Assembly (NCBI GenBank): GCA_903833215.1 | Contig: CAILEM010000025.1 | Coordinates: 1 to 64,000 of the forward strand | Source: an uncultured Armatimonadota bacterium | GTDB lineage: Bacteria > Armatimonadota > Fimbriimonadia > Fimbriimonadales > Fimbriimonadaceae | Direction: 5' to 3' | DNA length: 64,000 nucleotides | Shown here: positions 25,102 through 33,366 of the stretch, piece by piece | Numbering within the stretch: the stretch's first letter is position 1 | Layout: each line of letters starts with the position of its first letter | Notes under the pieces: model-generated | Told to the model about the DNA's origin: nothing | The model's input: the letters and a program-made list of their open reading frames with translations, nothing else | Databases searched by the model: none | Translations under genes and position numbers: made by a program

Positions 25102-26142
25102 ATGGAGTCAGGTGAAGTGAATCCTCAATTACTCTCGGCGACGATCAATACTCTCTTTGGCGGCGGTAAGGGCCTGTTGGCAATGGATGAAAGCACGCCA
25201 ACATGCGACAAACGCTTTGCCGCAGTTGGGATCCCGCAGACCGCCGAGGCACGCCGCGCCTACCGAGAACTGATCATCACAACACCCGGCCTCGGAAGGT
25301 ACATCGGCGGCGCAATCCTCTTCGATGAAACCATTCGGCAGACGACCAAGGAGGGTGTCCCCTTCCCCAAGTTCCTTGCCGATGCTGGCATCGTTCCCGG
25401 AATCAAAGTTGATGAAGGCACAAACGACCTCGCTGGGCATCCAGGAGAGCGAATCACGGCGGGCCTAGATGGCCTACGTGAGCGGCTATTGGAATACTCC
25501 AACCTGGGTGCCCGATTCGCCAAATGGCGTTCTGTGATTACGATCGGCGACGGAATACCCACCCGCGGGTGCCTTGATGCGAACGCCCAAGACCTAGCCC
25601 GATACGCCGCTCTGTGCCAAGAAGTAGGACTGGTGCCGATTGTGGAACCTGAAATTCTGATGGATGGCGACCACACCATCGAGCTTTGTGCGGAAGTCAC
25701 CGGCGAGATGCTGTTTACCGTGTTCAGCGAGATTTACCAGGAAGGGGTGGATTTGGAAGGCATGATTCTGAAGCCAAATATGGTGCTTCCCGGCCTTTCG
25801 TGTCCCATCCGAAATTCGATAGACGAAGTCGCCGATATAACCGCAGAAACGCTTCTACGTGTGGTTCCAGCTGCAGTACCCGCCATCGCATTCCTCTCTG
25901 GGGGCCAATCCGGAGAACTCGCCTGCTCCCACCTGAACGCTATGAACCTCAAATTCCGGGAGAGGTTGCCGTGGGTGCTGTCTTTTTCTTTTGCGCGCGC
26001 GATTCAGCATCCGGCATTGGAGATTTGGGCAGGCGAAGACACCCAAGTATCTGCTGCCCAAAACGCCCTGTTCCACAGGGCCCACTGTAGCCAAGCCGCC
26101 CGTTGTGGCGACTACACCACCGATATGGAGACAACAAAATGA
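25102..26142 (+). CDS. Class I fructose-bisphosphate aldolase
   Basis: A 346-aa protein with the aldolase type I signature. GKGLLAMDESTPTCDKRF is near the N-terminus, RFAKWRSV carries a substrate-binding Lys, and VDLEGMILKPNMVLPG contains the Schiff-base Lys. FLSGGQSGELA and LSFSFARAIQ complete the phosphate-binding site. It cleaves fructose-1,6-bisphosphate to dihydroxyacetone phosphate and glyceraldehyde-3-phosphate in the cytosol. The stop overlaps the start of a phosphatase gene (ATGA), which implies coordinated expression. Confidence 0.92.
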   Translation: MESGEVNPQLLSATINTLFGGGKGLLAMDESTPTCDKRFAAVGIPQTAEARRAYRELIITTPGLGRYIGGAILFDETIRQTTKEGVPFPKFLADAGIVPGIKVDEGTNDLAGHPGERITAGLDGLRERLLEYSNLGARFAKWRSVITIGDGIPTRGCLDANAQDLARYAALCQEVGLVPIVEPEILMDGDHTIELCAEVTGEMLFTVFSEIYQEGVDLEGMILKPNMVLPGLSCPIRNSIDEVADITAETLLRVVPAAVPAIAFLSGGQSGELACSHLNAMNLKFRERLPWVLSFSFARAIQHPALEIWAGEDTQVSAAQNALFHRAHCSQAARCGDYTTDMETTK

Positions 26143-26858
26143 ACTCGACACCACTCCGCCTTTTTATCATTCGCCATGGCGAGACGAAATGGTCACAAAC
26201 CGGTCGGCACACGGGAGGCTCCGATATTCCACTTACGAAGCGCGGTGAACAGGAAGCACGCGAGATAGGCGTGCGCCTGCGTACGGTTGAGTTCAGCAAG
26301 ATCTTCACAAGTCCGCTGCAAAGAGCGAAGCGAACTTGCGAACTGGCAGAACCTGACAAAGCCGTGACGACCGACTCCGACCTTTCGGAGTGGAATTACG
26401 GCGACTATGAAGGGAAAAAGTCATCCGATATCAGGAAAGATTGCCCAAACTGGGACCTCTTTCGTGATGGCTGCCCGGCGGGAGAATCGCCACGACAGGT
26501 GGCGGCACGGGCAGATCGAATCATCGTGCGGCTAAGGCTGCGAGTCGGCAATTACGCTCTCTTCACTCACGGCCAATTCGGTGCCGTCCTCGCGATGCGG
26601 TGGATCGGACTCCCCATCGCCGATGCCGAGCACTTCCCTCTCGGAACCGGATCGGTGAGCATCTTGGCATACGCCTCTCGCCACTCCGACGTACCCGTGG
26701 TCACCCGTTGGAACGAGCCCAGTCGCCGATCGTACGACATCGGGGTTTATCCCCGTGAGGAGATCGATAACGCATGTGAGCCACAAGCGATCGAACGGTG
26801 GGAAACCGATAAGAGTGAAATCACAGGCGTGGGCACCGCAGCCACGCCAATGTATTAA
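26139..26858 (+). CDS. Histidine phosphatase (phosphoglycerate-mutase superfamily)
   Basis: A 239-aa cytosolic protein with the catalytic FIIRHGETKWS (phospho-acceptor His), an Arg in FTSPLQRAKRT, Glu in LSEWNYGDYEG and the second His in LFTHGQFGAV. It is coupled to the aldolase gene by a 4-bp overlap. A sugar-phosphate phosphatase role, for example on fructose or sedoheptulose bisphosphate, is a reasonable inference from context, but members of this family act on many substrates. The last ~30 residues are not part of the usual fold. Confidence 0.82.
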   Translation: MNSTPLRLFIIRHGETKWSQTGRHTGGSDIPLTKRGEQEAREIGVRLRTVEFSKIFTSPLQRAKRTCELAEPDKAVTTDSDLSEWNYGDYEGKKSSDIRKDCPNWDLFRDGCPAGESPRQVAARADRIIVRLRLRVGNYALFTHGQFGAVLAMRWIGLPIADAEHFPLGTGSVSILAYASRHSDVPVVTRWNEPSRRSYDIGVYPREEIDNACEPQAIERWETDKSEITGVGTAATPMY

Positions 26859-26880
26859 GGTCGGTGTTATGTCCCCAAAG

Positions 26881-26910
26881 CCTAGGGTTGCGATTTATCG
26901 CTACCCTGGG
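26881..26910. repeat. REP-like hairpin
   Basis: A near-perfect stem CCTAGGGT-T-GCGA ... TCGC-T-ACCCTGGG with TTTA loop, in the gap between convergent genes. There is no T-run, so a REP-type element is more likely than a simple terminator. The rest of 26859-26999 shows nothing. Confidence 0.55.
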
Positions 26911-26999
26911 TAGGAGAATCATTAATCGTATCCTTCCCTAAAAGGGATGCGTCACCGTCCGTTGAGATTTTCGTGGCAAGCGGATGTCACCTTGGAACC

Positions 27000-28550
27000 C
27001 TAGCGTGCCTTCTCCTTCGAAATGATCTTTAGAATCGAATCGGCGGTGACCTCGGCGAGATCGAAATCTTTGGCCTTGATCGCGGCATCAAGTTTCAGCA
27101 TCAGCGGCTCCATGATCGCCTGCTTTCCGGTTCGTTGAATCCATCCAGGCAACTCGGCCTGGATTTTGTGGATCTTGCTCGGCAGTCGCTCCATATAGCT
27201 AGTGGTAAGTGTCTTTGCTTCGCTCAAGGGTGCACCGATCAAGAACTTACGGTAGGCGACAAGCGCCTCTTCGCCTTCGGTGACGAGTCGGAAATTCATA
27301 GTCTTCATCGCTTCGCCACCGATTCCCCATGCGAAGATGTTGACCACGGTCGCCCCATGATTGAACATCTTCGCCAAATAGGTTTCCATGCTCATCCCCG
27401 TCTGCCCAGGCTTGCTTTCTGGTTGCATATTCGTCCCTTCCGACGATGCCCAGCCGAGCTGTTTGTGCTGGGCAAGTTGCACGTAGATATCGTCAAAGAG
27501 ACCTGGCTGCGGGTAGGTGGAATAGCCGGGTCGGTGGCTTTTCCCGAAGGCGACGGAAGGAGGAGCGAAGTGGTTTTGCTGCGAATAAGACATCTCCTTC
27601 TCGTGCTTCATGTAGGTGATGTGATCATCGTTACCTCCCGTGAAGGCTCGCATAGATAGAAAGGCGGTGTGAGAATAAATCTTTTCGGCAGGAACGCCAG
27701 CCGCAGCGATGCCTTGCGTCCATAGGCCGATAAATTCATTCACGACGGATTCCCGCTCCAGATCTAGGTTCTTAGGTGGGTGAATGCGAGTGAATCCGCG
27801 ATTGAGCATGGCCCGGTATCCAAGGTATTGGCCGGCGTCGAAATCTTGCCCGATCATCGTCTCCCAGCCAGCAATCACTCCTGCAAACAACTCCGGCCTC
27901 TTCCGCATCTTTAGCAGTGTCATGCCGTCTCGAATGGCTCTTCCCAACAATGCCGAGCGCTTTCGAACTTCGCTCTGGATCGCCTTGCTGTTGAAGCACA
28001 TCTGAGGGGGAGCTTCGGTTGGGGTCTTGCTCCAATCTAGGCGTCGACCTTTGCTAGGCGTCCCATCCCAATCCAGCGACTCAACATTTTTGGAGTCGCT
28101 CCACAGGTCTTTGCGGCGACCCCAGAAAATGGAATCGTCGATGTGAAAACCGACTGCGACATTCGTTTGAAGAGCAAGTTCGAAAGCCCGTTTGACAAAC
28201 AAGACACTTTCCTCATCGGTCTGATCAAAGCAAAGGGGCCCCAAGATCACTGCGAGTTTCGTTTGTGCGTTGCCAACTGTACCGATCCGCGTCTTGATAT
28301 CCTCCACATATTTGCGGAGTGCAGCCGCGCCAGGGGTGAGTTGATCTGGGCTCCCACTGCTTAGGAGCTGAGCTTCTTTGGGATTTCGACTGTAGTAGGT
28401 GAATATTTGAAAAGCCAGATACCTCGATTCATTGTTCGCGACATTGCGAGTTGGGGAGGCAAGTCCCAATGAGGAAAAACCAACAAGGACGAGGAGTGCT
28501 ATCCACTTGATTACACTTGGCATCATCGTAATCTCTGACTGATCTTTCAT
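27000..28550 (-). CDS. Exported protein of unknown function, possible TIM-barrel hydrolase
   Basis: A protein of about 516 aa. I place the start at 28550 or 28526, just before a signal peptide (PSVIKWIALLVLVGFSSLGLAS); the open frame extends further upstream to 28661. The sequence has a mixed alpha/beta look with segments such as VAVGFHIDDSIFW, LFAGVIAGWETMIG and ATVVNIFAWGIGGEA, reminiscent of glycoside-hydrolase barrels. I cannot name a family or catalytic pair. The C-terminal ~80 residues are helical. It is divergently oriented from the Spy-like gene. Confidence 0.6.
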   Translation of the reverse strand: MKDQSEITMMPSVIKWIALLVLVGFSSLGLASPTRNVANNESRYLAFQIFTYYSRNPKEAQLLSSGSPDQLTPGAAALRKYVEDIKTRIGTVGNAQTKLAVILGPLCFDQTDEESVLFVKRAFELALQTNVAVGFHIDDSIFWGRRKDLWSDSKNVESLDWDGTPSKGRRLDWSKTPTEAPPQMCFNSKAIQSEVRKRSALLGRAIRDGMTLLKMRKRPELFAGVIAGWETMIGQDFDAGQYLGYRAMLNRGFTRIHPPKNLDLERESVVNEFIGLWTQGIAAAGVPAEKIYSHTAFLSMRAFTGGNDDHITYMKHEKEMSYSQQNHFAPPSVAFGKSHRPGYSTYPQPGLFDDIYVQLAQHKQLGWASSEGTNMQPESKPGQTGMSMETYLAKMFNHGATVVNIFAWGIGGEAMKTMNFRLVTEGEEALVAYRKFLIGAPLSEAKTLTTSYMERLPSKIHKIQAELPGWIQRTGKQAIMEPLMLKLDAAIKAKDFDLAEVTADSILKIISKEKAR

Positions 28551-28653
28551 CGTAATCGTCTTCTTTCCCGACTGACCGCAACCACAATGAACAGTTGGTG
28601 TAAGGAACGGAGCGTCGATCTCTGTTAGACAGAGACGAACAGGATCAAGCTCT

Positions 28654-28698
28654 GGGAACATTCCGGTAAGTGAGATTGCTCAAATACGCGATGTTCCC
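28654..28698. promoter_or_regulatory. Inverted repeat in a divergent promoter region
   Basis: GGGAACAT (28654-28661) and ATGTTCCC (28691-28698) are perfect inverted arms 29 bp apart, between the divergent genes at 28550 and 28746. GGAAC is also the typical -35 of ECF promoters, so one arm could belong to a promoter of the sigma operon. Confidence 0.4.
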
Positions 28699-28745
28699 GT
28701 CTCGCAAAGGATTACGTCTTTATTCGCAGTTAAGGAGAAATCAAC

Positions 28746-29546
28746 GTGTTATCAAGAATCACCCTGATGTTTGCCGTTCTCACCGTCTTATGCGCTTCCG
28801 CATTCACCCTTGGAGGAGCTGCGTCGACGGGTCAAGGCGATAAAAGCGGTATCCCCCCTGAGCATCCTGTTCAACTTGCCCAGCGCTTCCACGAAGATTT
28901 GGGCCTTAGTCCAGAGCAGGTAGCGAAACTCATCCAGGTGAAAGAAGCACTGACCAAGGAATTCACACCACTTCGCGCGCAGGCTGAATCCCTTGAGCAC
29001 CGAATGCAGGAACTTAAGCTAAGCGAAAAGCCAGACGAGGTTGCCGCCAAGAAACTTCAGCACGAGAGTGAGGAACTTGGCGGAAAACTAAAACCATTGT
29101 TCGACCGTTATGCCAATTCAGTCGCCGAAATGCTGACGCCAGAGCAACGTGAGAAGCTGATGAGATTGTCCGAAGCCCACGGCAAGGGACACGACGAGTC
29201 AGGCTTCCCCTTGATGTTTGCCATGCAGTCGCGAGAAGAACTGGGACTATCCCCGCAACAGTTCACGAAACTGCAGTACCTCCAGGCTGATTTCATCCGA
29301 GCCTTCGCTCCCCTTCGCGAGCAGATGGAGTTGCTTCAAATTGAAATCCATGACAAGTTCGCCGCAACGGGTACTGAACCGACCCAAGAATTTCGAGAGC
29401 GCGGCGAGTCGATCGGTAGAAAAGTGAAAGAGCTTCAGACTCAGTACTCGGAACGTGCCGTCAAAGAGGTTCTACTGCCGAATCAACGGGCAAAACTCGG
29501 GGAGCTGTTGGGTGGCGAGCATCGCGCTGAACAAAACGGACGATAA
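28746..29546 (+). CDS. Spy/CpxP-like periplasmic protein with two LTxxQ-type repeats
   Basis: A 266-aa protein with a GTG start and signal peptide (ITLMFAVLTVLCASAFTLGGA). Two similar halves each begin LGLSPEQ/QQ and continue as long amphipathic helices; LTPEQREKL is a clear LTxxQ motif. This is the layout of Spy, CpxP and CnrX/ZraP-like proteins, which are chaperones or metal sensors in the periplasm. It overlaps the sigma factor gene by 35 bp, so it probably feeds a signal to the anti-sigma protein two genes on. Confidence 0.75.
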   Translation: MLSRITLMFAVLTVLCASAFTLGGAASTGQGDKSGIPPEHPVQLAQRFHEDLGLSPEQVAKLIQVKEALTKEFTPLRAQAESLEHRMQELKLSEKPDEVAAKKLQHESEELGGKLKPLFDRYANSVAEMLTPEQREKLMRLSEAHGKGHDESGFPLMFAMQSREELGLSPQQFTKLQYLQADFIRAFAPLREQMELLQIEIHDKFAATGTEPTQEFRERGESIGRKVKELQTQYSERAVKEVLLPNQRAKLGELLGGEHRAEQNGR

Positions 29547-30054
29547 GCCGGATTATCCGGAAGATCGAGAACTCGCCCGACGTTGCGCGTCGGGCGACGA
29601 ACGTGCGATGCGCGAAGTGTTTGCCGAGCACGAACCTCGACTAAGGAAGTTGCTGTATCGGAATCTGGGGAGCCGCGAAGATGCCGAGGAATTGGCGATC
29701 ACCACCTTTATTAGGTTCTGGAAGTCAGCCCACCGGTTTCGCGGGTCAAGTTCGCTGAAGGCGTACCTAACCCGGATTGCCCTGAACCTCGGTCGCGACG
29801 CCGGACGAAAGCGTTGCCCCGTCGAGGTGCCTCTAGGGGAATCAGTTGCCGAAGAGCATCCATGGGCCGACAAAATTCGTGAGGGAATGCTTCGTCTGGA
29901 GCGTGAGGATCGCGAATTGCTGAGCCTTTACTACCTTGAGGATTGGGACTACAACGAAATCTGCGACAGCCTCAGCATCAGCTACGACGTATTGAAGACC
30001 CGGCTTGTGAGAGCCAGAAAGAAGCTACGACAAATCGTGGAGGAGCAAAATTGA
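29512..30054 (+). CDS. ECF-type RNA polymerase sigma factor
   Basis: A 180-aa protein. The GTG at 29512 has GGGGAG seven bases upstream and gives the normal ECF length. Region 2 is seen as EDAEELAITTFIRFWKSAHRF and region 4 as LLSLYYLEDWDYNEICDSLSISYDVLKTRLVRARKKLRQ, a helix-turn-helix for -35 recognition. It is followed by a membrane protein starting inside its stop codon (TTGA), the usual sigma/anti-sigma arrangement. Confidence 0.88.
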   Translation: MASIALNKTDDKPDYPEDRELARRCASGDERAMREVFAEHEPRLRKLLYRNLGSREDAEELAITTFIRFWKSAHRFRGSSSLKAYLTRIALNLGRDAGRKRCPVEVPLGESVAEEHPWADKIREGMLRLEREDRELLSLYYLEDWDYNEICDSLSISYDVLKTRLVRARKKLRQIVEEQN

Positions 30055-30398
30055 CCGACGAACAGTTTGACGATCTCGCCCGAAAGGCCCTCGCCTTCGA
30101 CGCTGGCCCCACGAGTCAATCGTCATGGCACCGCGTCCAGCCAGTTCGGTGGGCATGGCTACCCACCCTTCGCGAAATCATGATCTGCGGATGCGTCGGT
30201 GCTGCCGCACTCACATTAGTGAGTGTGCGGATCAACCATGGCGCCCCTTCACCACCGAAACCCAACGCAGTGGTTCAGGCAGCCCTGCCAACGCAGCGCC
30301 GGTCACTCCTCGCCGAGGTGACCCGGATCGATGGCACTGATGAACGGTCCGCAGGATTCGTTCCTAAGCTCAGGCGGATCGCTACGAGCCCCAATTAA
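30051..30398 (+). CDS. Putative membrane anti-sigma factor
   Basis: A 115-aa protein starting at a TTG that overlaps the sigma stop. It has a short N-terminal cytoplasmic segment (TDEQFDDLARKALAFD), one membrane helix (IMICGCVGAAALTLVSV) and a ~50-residue outer tail. No HxxxCxxC zinc motif is visible, so it is not a classic ZAS protein. The role is inferred from size, topology and coupling; the architecture resembles CnrY-type short anti-sigmas. Confidence 0.65.
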   Translation: MTDEQFDDLARKALAFDAGPTSQSSWHRVQPVRWAWLPTLREIMICGCVGAAALTLVSVRINHGAPSPPKPNAVVQAALPTQRRSLLAEVTRIDGTDERSAGFVPKLRRIATSPN

Positions 30399-31288
30399 AT
30401 GGAGCTCGCAATGGCGTGGCCAACCTCGGCGAGAATCGCATCTCGGTGGGAATTGGATTCGGAGGCGTTCGTGAGATACGCCGTGACCAAGATTGGCTTG
30501 CGATTAGGTGGCCAGAGAACGGCGATGTCGTTCGTCGTTCTGTGACCGCTACCGGTCTTATCGCCAACCTTCCAGTCGCGAGGAAGGCCGGCGCGCAGTC
30601 GGGGGGCGCCGGTCTTGTTTTCGAGCAACCACTTTGTGAATTGGGCACGGCTTTTGGGCTTGAGCACGTTGCCGAACACAAACTTATGAAGGTCTTCCAG
30701 CATCGCGGTTGGAGTCGTCGTGTCTCGTGGATCACCGGGTTTGCCCTCGTTAAGGTCTGGTTCGATACGGTCGAGGCGCGAATCGACGTCGCCGATTGAT
30801 CGCCAAAAGCGAGTGATGGCAGACGGGCCACCGCAACTCGCAACGAGTAAGTTGGCCGCGGTGTTGTCGCTGACTGTCATTGCAGCTACGCAAAGCTCCG
30901 TGATGCTTAGCCCTTCCCCGCCGACGTGGAGCTTCGCGACAGGCGCATATTGCAGGAGATCCTTCTCGTGGATGATGATGCGCCGATCCTGCTGCTCGAA
31001 TCCCTGATCCACACGTTGAAGCACCAACGCGGTGGTGGACGCCTTGAACGTGCTGCACATCGGAAAGCGCTCGTCTCCCCGATGAGTAACGAGTTTGCCG
31101 GTTCCTGTGTACAACACGGCAACTCCTAGCCGGCCCCCGCTCCTTTGCTCGATGCCGGCGAGTCGGCTCTTCAGGTCTTGATTGATGGGTATGTGTGCCA
31201 ATGTGGGCGTCACAAGGCCCGCTACTGACATGGCAATGACTCCTCCAATCAAATCCCGACGACTGACCAAATAGGGGTGTTCTGTCAT
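30395..31288 (-). CDS. Class A beta-lactamase
   Basis: A 297-aa exported serine beta-lactamase. The signal region has a twin Arg (VSRRDLIGGVIAMSVAG), suggesting Tat export. Active-site motifs are complete: STFK (Ser79, Lys82), SDN, the omega-loop EPDLNE with the general-base Glu, and KTGSG. Cys precedes the nucleophile (MCSTFK) as in several broad-spectrum enzymes, but position 238 is Gly, so the disulfide of carbapenemases of that type is absent. It hydrolyses beta-lactams in the periplasm; the spectrum cannot be predicted. It converges with the anti-sigma gene with a 4-bp overlap. No mobile element is adjacent, so it is probably intrinsic. Confidence 0.9.
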   Translation of the reverse strand: MTEHPYLVSRRDLIGGVIAMSVAGLVTPTLAHIPINQDLKSRLAGIEQRSGGRLGVAVLYTGTGKLVTHRGDERFPMCSTFKASTTALVLQRVDQGFEQQDRRIIIHEKDLLQYAPVAKLHVGGEGLSITELCVAAMTVSDNTAANLLVASCGGPSAITRFWRSIGDVDSRLDRIEPDLNEGKPGDPRDTTTPTAMLEDLHKFVFGNVLKPKSRAQFTKWLLENKTGAPRLRAGLPRDWKVGDKTGSGHRTTNDIAVLWPPNRKPILVTAYLTNASESNSHRDAILAEVGHAIASSI

Positions 31289-31409
31289 GCTTTAGGCTAC
31301 GATTTTACTTGCGTGATGAGACACGAGTAGGCCTACATCTCGATCACAAGCACCAGGTTCTTCCCAAAACCTGGCAGACCGGATTTCGATCTGTATACTT
31401 GACCTATTC

Positions 31410-33167
31410 ATGGTTATCTTGAGACGCTATTCGCTGGTCAGTGCGACTCTTTTGATGACGAGTGCCATACAAATGGGTCACTCGCAATCCAGTCCGGGAC
31501 ACCGACTAGAAGCCTTCTCGTACAAAGACGTCGTCTTGTTAGGAGGACCAATGGCGGTTCAAGAGAAGGGGGCACAGGAATACTTCCTAAAACTGAACGA
31601 GGACAGCTTGCTTCAGGGTTTTCGGTTACGCGCCGGACTTCCTGCCCCCGGAAAGCCCATGGGTGGCTGGTATGACCCAGATGGATTCGCGGGTGCCCAC
31701 CCATTTGGCCAATACGTCTCTGCGCTCGCCCGCATGTACGCCGGGACCGGTGACCTTCGATTCAAAGAAAAAGTGACTCGACTCGTACACGAATTCCACA
31801 AGACGCTTCGCAGTGATGGGTACTTCTATTCGTCCGCAAAAGTGGCCAAAGAGTGGCCGTGCTATCTGTACGACAAGAACTGCATCGGTATGCGCGATGC
31901 CTTCACGCTCACGGGAAACAAAGAAGCTCTGGCCGTCCTGAGCAAAATGACGGATTGGGCAGTACCGAATATGCCGCGCCGAAGCGATGAGTGGTACACC
32001 CTTCCCGAGAATCTCTACAAGTGCTTCGAGCTTACGAAAGAAACGCGCTATCTGAAAATGGCAGCGGAATTCGACTACAGCACGGGCTACTACGACGACT
32101 TCGCAAGTGGCAAAAACGCCTTTACGGAGAGTCGCCATGCCTACAGCCACATCAACTGCCTAAGTTCAGCGGGCAAGGCATTCGAGTTTGGGAAAGGTGC
32201 CAAATATCTCACCGCGCTAGAAAATGCATGGACGTTTCTGACTGAAACACAGATGTACGCTTCGGGTGGATGGGGACCGGACGAGCACTTCGTCCCGTCG
32301 GGGTCAGGAAAGCTGTCTGCTTCTCTGGACTTTACAGAAAAGACCTTTGAAACGCCGTGTGGAGCTTATGCAAACGTAAACATGGATCGCTATCTTCTTC
32401 GCTTTACCGGTGACCCGAAATACGGCGACAATATGGAGCGAGTCTTACTCAACGGGATGCTCGCGTCACTCCCGCCGCAGGCTGATGGCCACTCCTTCTA
32501 TTACTCAAACTACAAACCAGGTGGCAAGAAGCAGTATTTCCCCGACGTCTGGCCCTGCTGTTCAGGAACGTACGCGGAAATTACGGCGGACTACCCCACC
32601 GACATTTACTTCCACGACAAGAACGGCCTCTATGTGAATCTATTCGCTCCTTCTAAGGTTCGATGGGAACACAAGGATGGACCGATTTCAGTACGACAAG
32701 CCACCCGATATCCGTTATCCCCAACGACCCAGTTAGCCGTAAAAGTCCGACGACCCCAGAGGTTTTCAATCAATGTCCGAATTCCTGATTGGGCCAAATC
32801 CTCACCCCGCGTCAACCTGAACGGTCACTCCATCTCGATCACTAAGTCGCAAGGCAACTACGTAAGACTTGAGCGAGTCTGGCATCCAAATGATGTTGTC
32901 GATGTTACGTTTCCTATGCAACTCAGGTTAGAAGCAATCGACAAACAAAACCCTGACCGGGTTGCGCTCATGATCGGTCCTCTTCTGTATGTCGCAATCA
33001 GCAATCAAGATCTGTCGTTGGCTGGCGATCCGAGTCATCTTGCGGACTGGATTCGTCGAGATCCAACCTCGGCAGCAGATTTCCGTACCAAGAGCGGCCA
33101 AGTCTTCCGCCCCCTGTACATGGTGGGAGACGAGCGGTACACGACCTATTGGCATTTGAAGTCGTAG
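31410..33167 (+). CDS. GH127-like (DUF1680) beta-L-arabinofuranosidase
   Basis: A 585-aa exported protein (signal near MVILRRYSLVSATLLMTSAI). An alpha/alpha-barrel occupies about 60-420 with the family's GGWYDPDG, HINCLSSAGKA and SGGWGPDEHF stretches. The metal/nucleophile set is present: Glu and Cys of FETPCGA (near 312-317) and the Cys pair in WPCCSGT (near 380-386). The remainder is beta-sandwich. Known GH127 enzymes release L-arabinofuranose using the Zn-bound Cys nucleophile. It is followed 200 bp later by another large sugar-active candidate. Confidence 0.82.
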   Translation: MVILRRYSLVSATLLMTSAIQMGHSQSSPGHRLEAFSYKDVVLLGGPMAVQEKGAQEYFLKLNEDSLLQGFRLRAGLPAPGKPMGGWYDPDGFAGAHPFGQYVSALARMYAGTGDLRFKEKVTRLVHEFHKTLRSDGYFYSSAKVAKEWPCYLYDKNCIGMRDAFTLTGNKEALAVLSKMTDWAVPNMPRRSDEWYTLPENLYKCFELTKETRYLKMAAEFDYSTGYYDDFASGKNAFTESRHAYSHINCLSSAGKAFEFGKGAKYLTALENAWTFLTETQMYASGGWGPDEHFVPSGSGKLSASLDFTEKTFETPCGAYANVNMDRYLLRFTGDPKYGDNMERVLLNGMLASLPPQADGHSFYYSNYKPGGKKQYFPDVWPCCSGTYAEITADYPTDIYFHDKNGLYVNLFAPSKVRWEHKDGPISVRQATRYPLSPTTQLAVKVRRPQRFSINVRIPDWAKSSPRVNLNGHSISITKSQGNYVRLERVWHPNDVVDVTFPMQLRLEAIDKQNPDRVALMIGPLLYVAISNQDLSLAGDPSHLADWIRRDPTSAADFRTKSGQVFRPLYMVGDERYTTYWHLKS

Positions 33168-33176
33168 GTCTCACCT

Positions 33177-33309
33177 GCGATGATGCCTCCACCCGGAGTG
33201 AAACGGAGCGTGGAGGCTACCCATAGAGTGCTTGGCGTTTGCCCGAAGTAGGTGGTTCCTTAGCCTCCAAGCTCCACTTCGCTGCGGCGGGAGGCATCGT
33301 CGCGGGTGG
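33177..33309. repeat. Inverted-repeat element between two hydrolase genes
   Basis: The left arm at about 33177-33217 (GATGATGCCTCCACCCGGAG onward) and the right arm at 33268-33309 are imperfect reverse complements of about 41 bp, separated by 50 bp. There is no gene inside. It could be a small non-autonomous element, or a long hairpin acting on the 3' end of the GH127 transcript. Confidence 0.65.
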
Positions 33310-33366
33310 TTTTCGTTACATGGTCTACGTGAGGTTTTAGGCTCCTGACCTATACTCCAAACCATC

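Noticed and set aside
24750-25103. Minus-strand frame between the Fic and aldolase genes
   Set aside because: Composition (Cys, Pro, His-rich) and the perfect hairpin at 24916-24931 point to a non-coding repeat region; no start signal.
33177-33309. Insertion sequence
   Set aside because: There is no transposase and the arms are imperfect; it is kept only as an inverted-repeat element.
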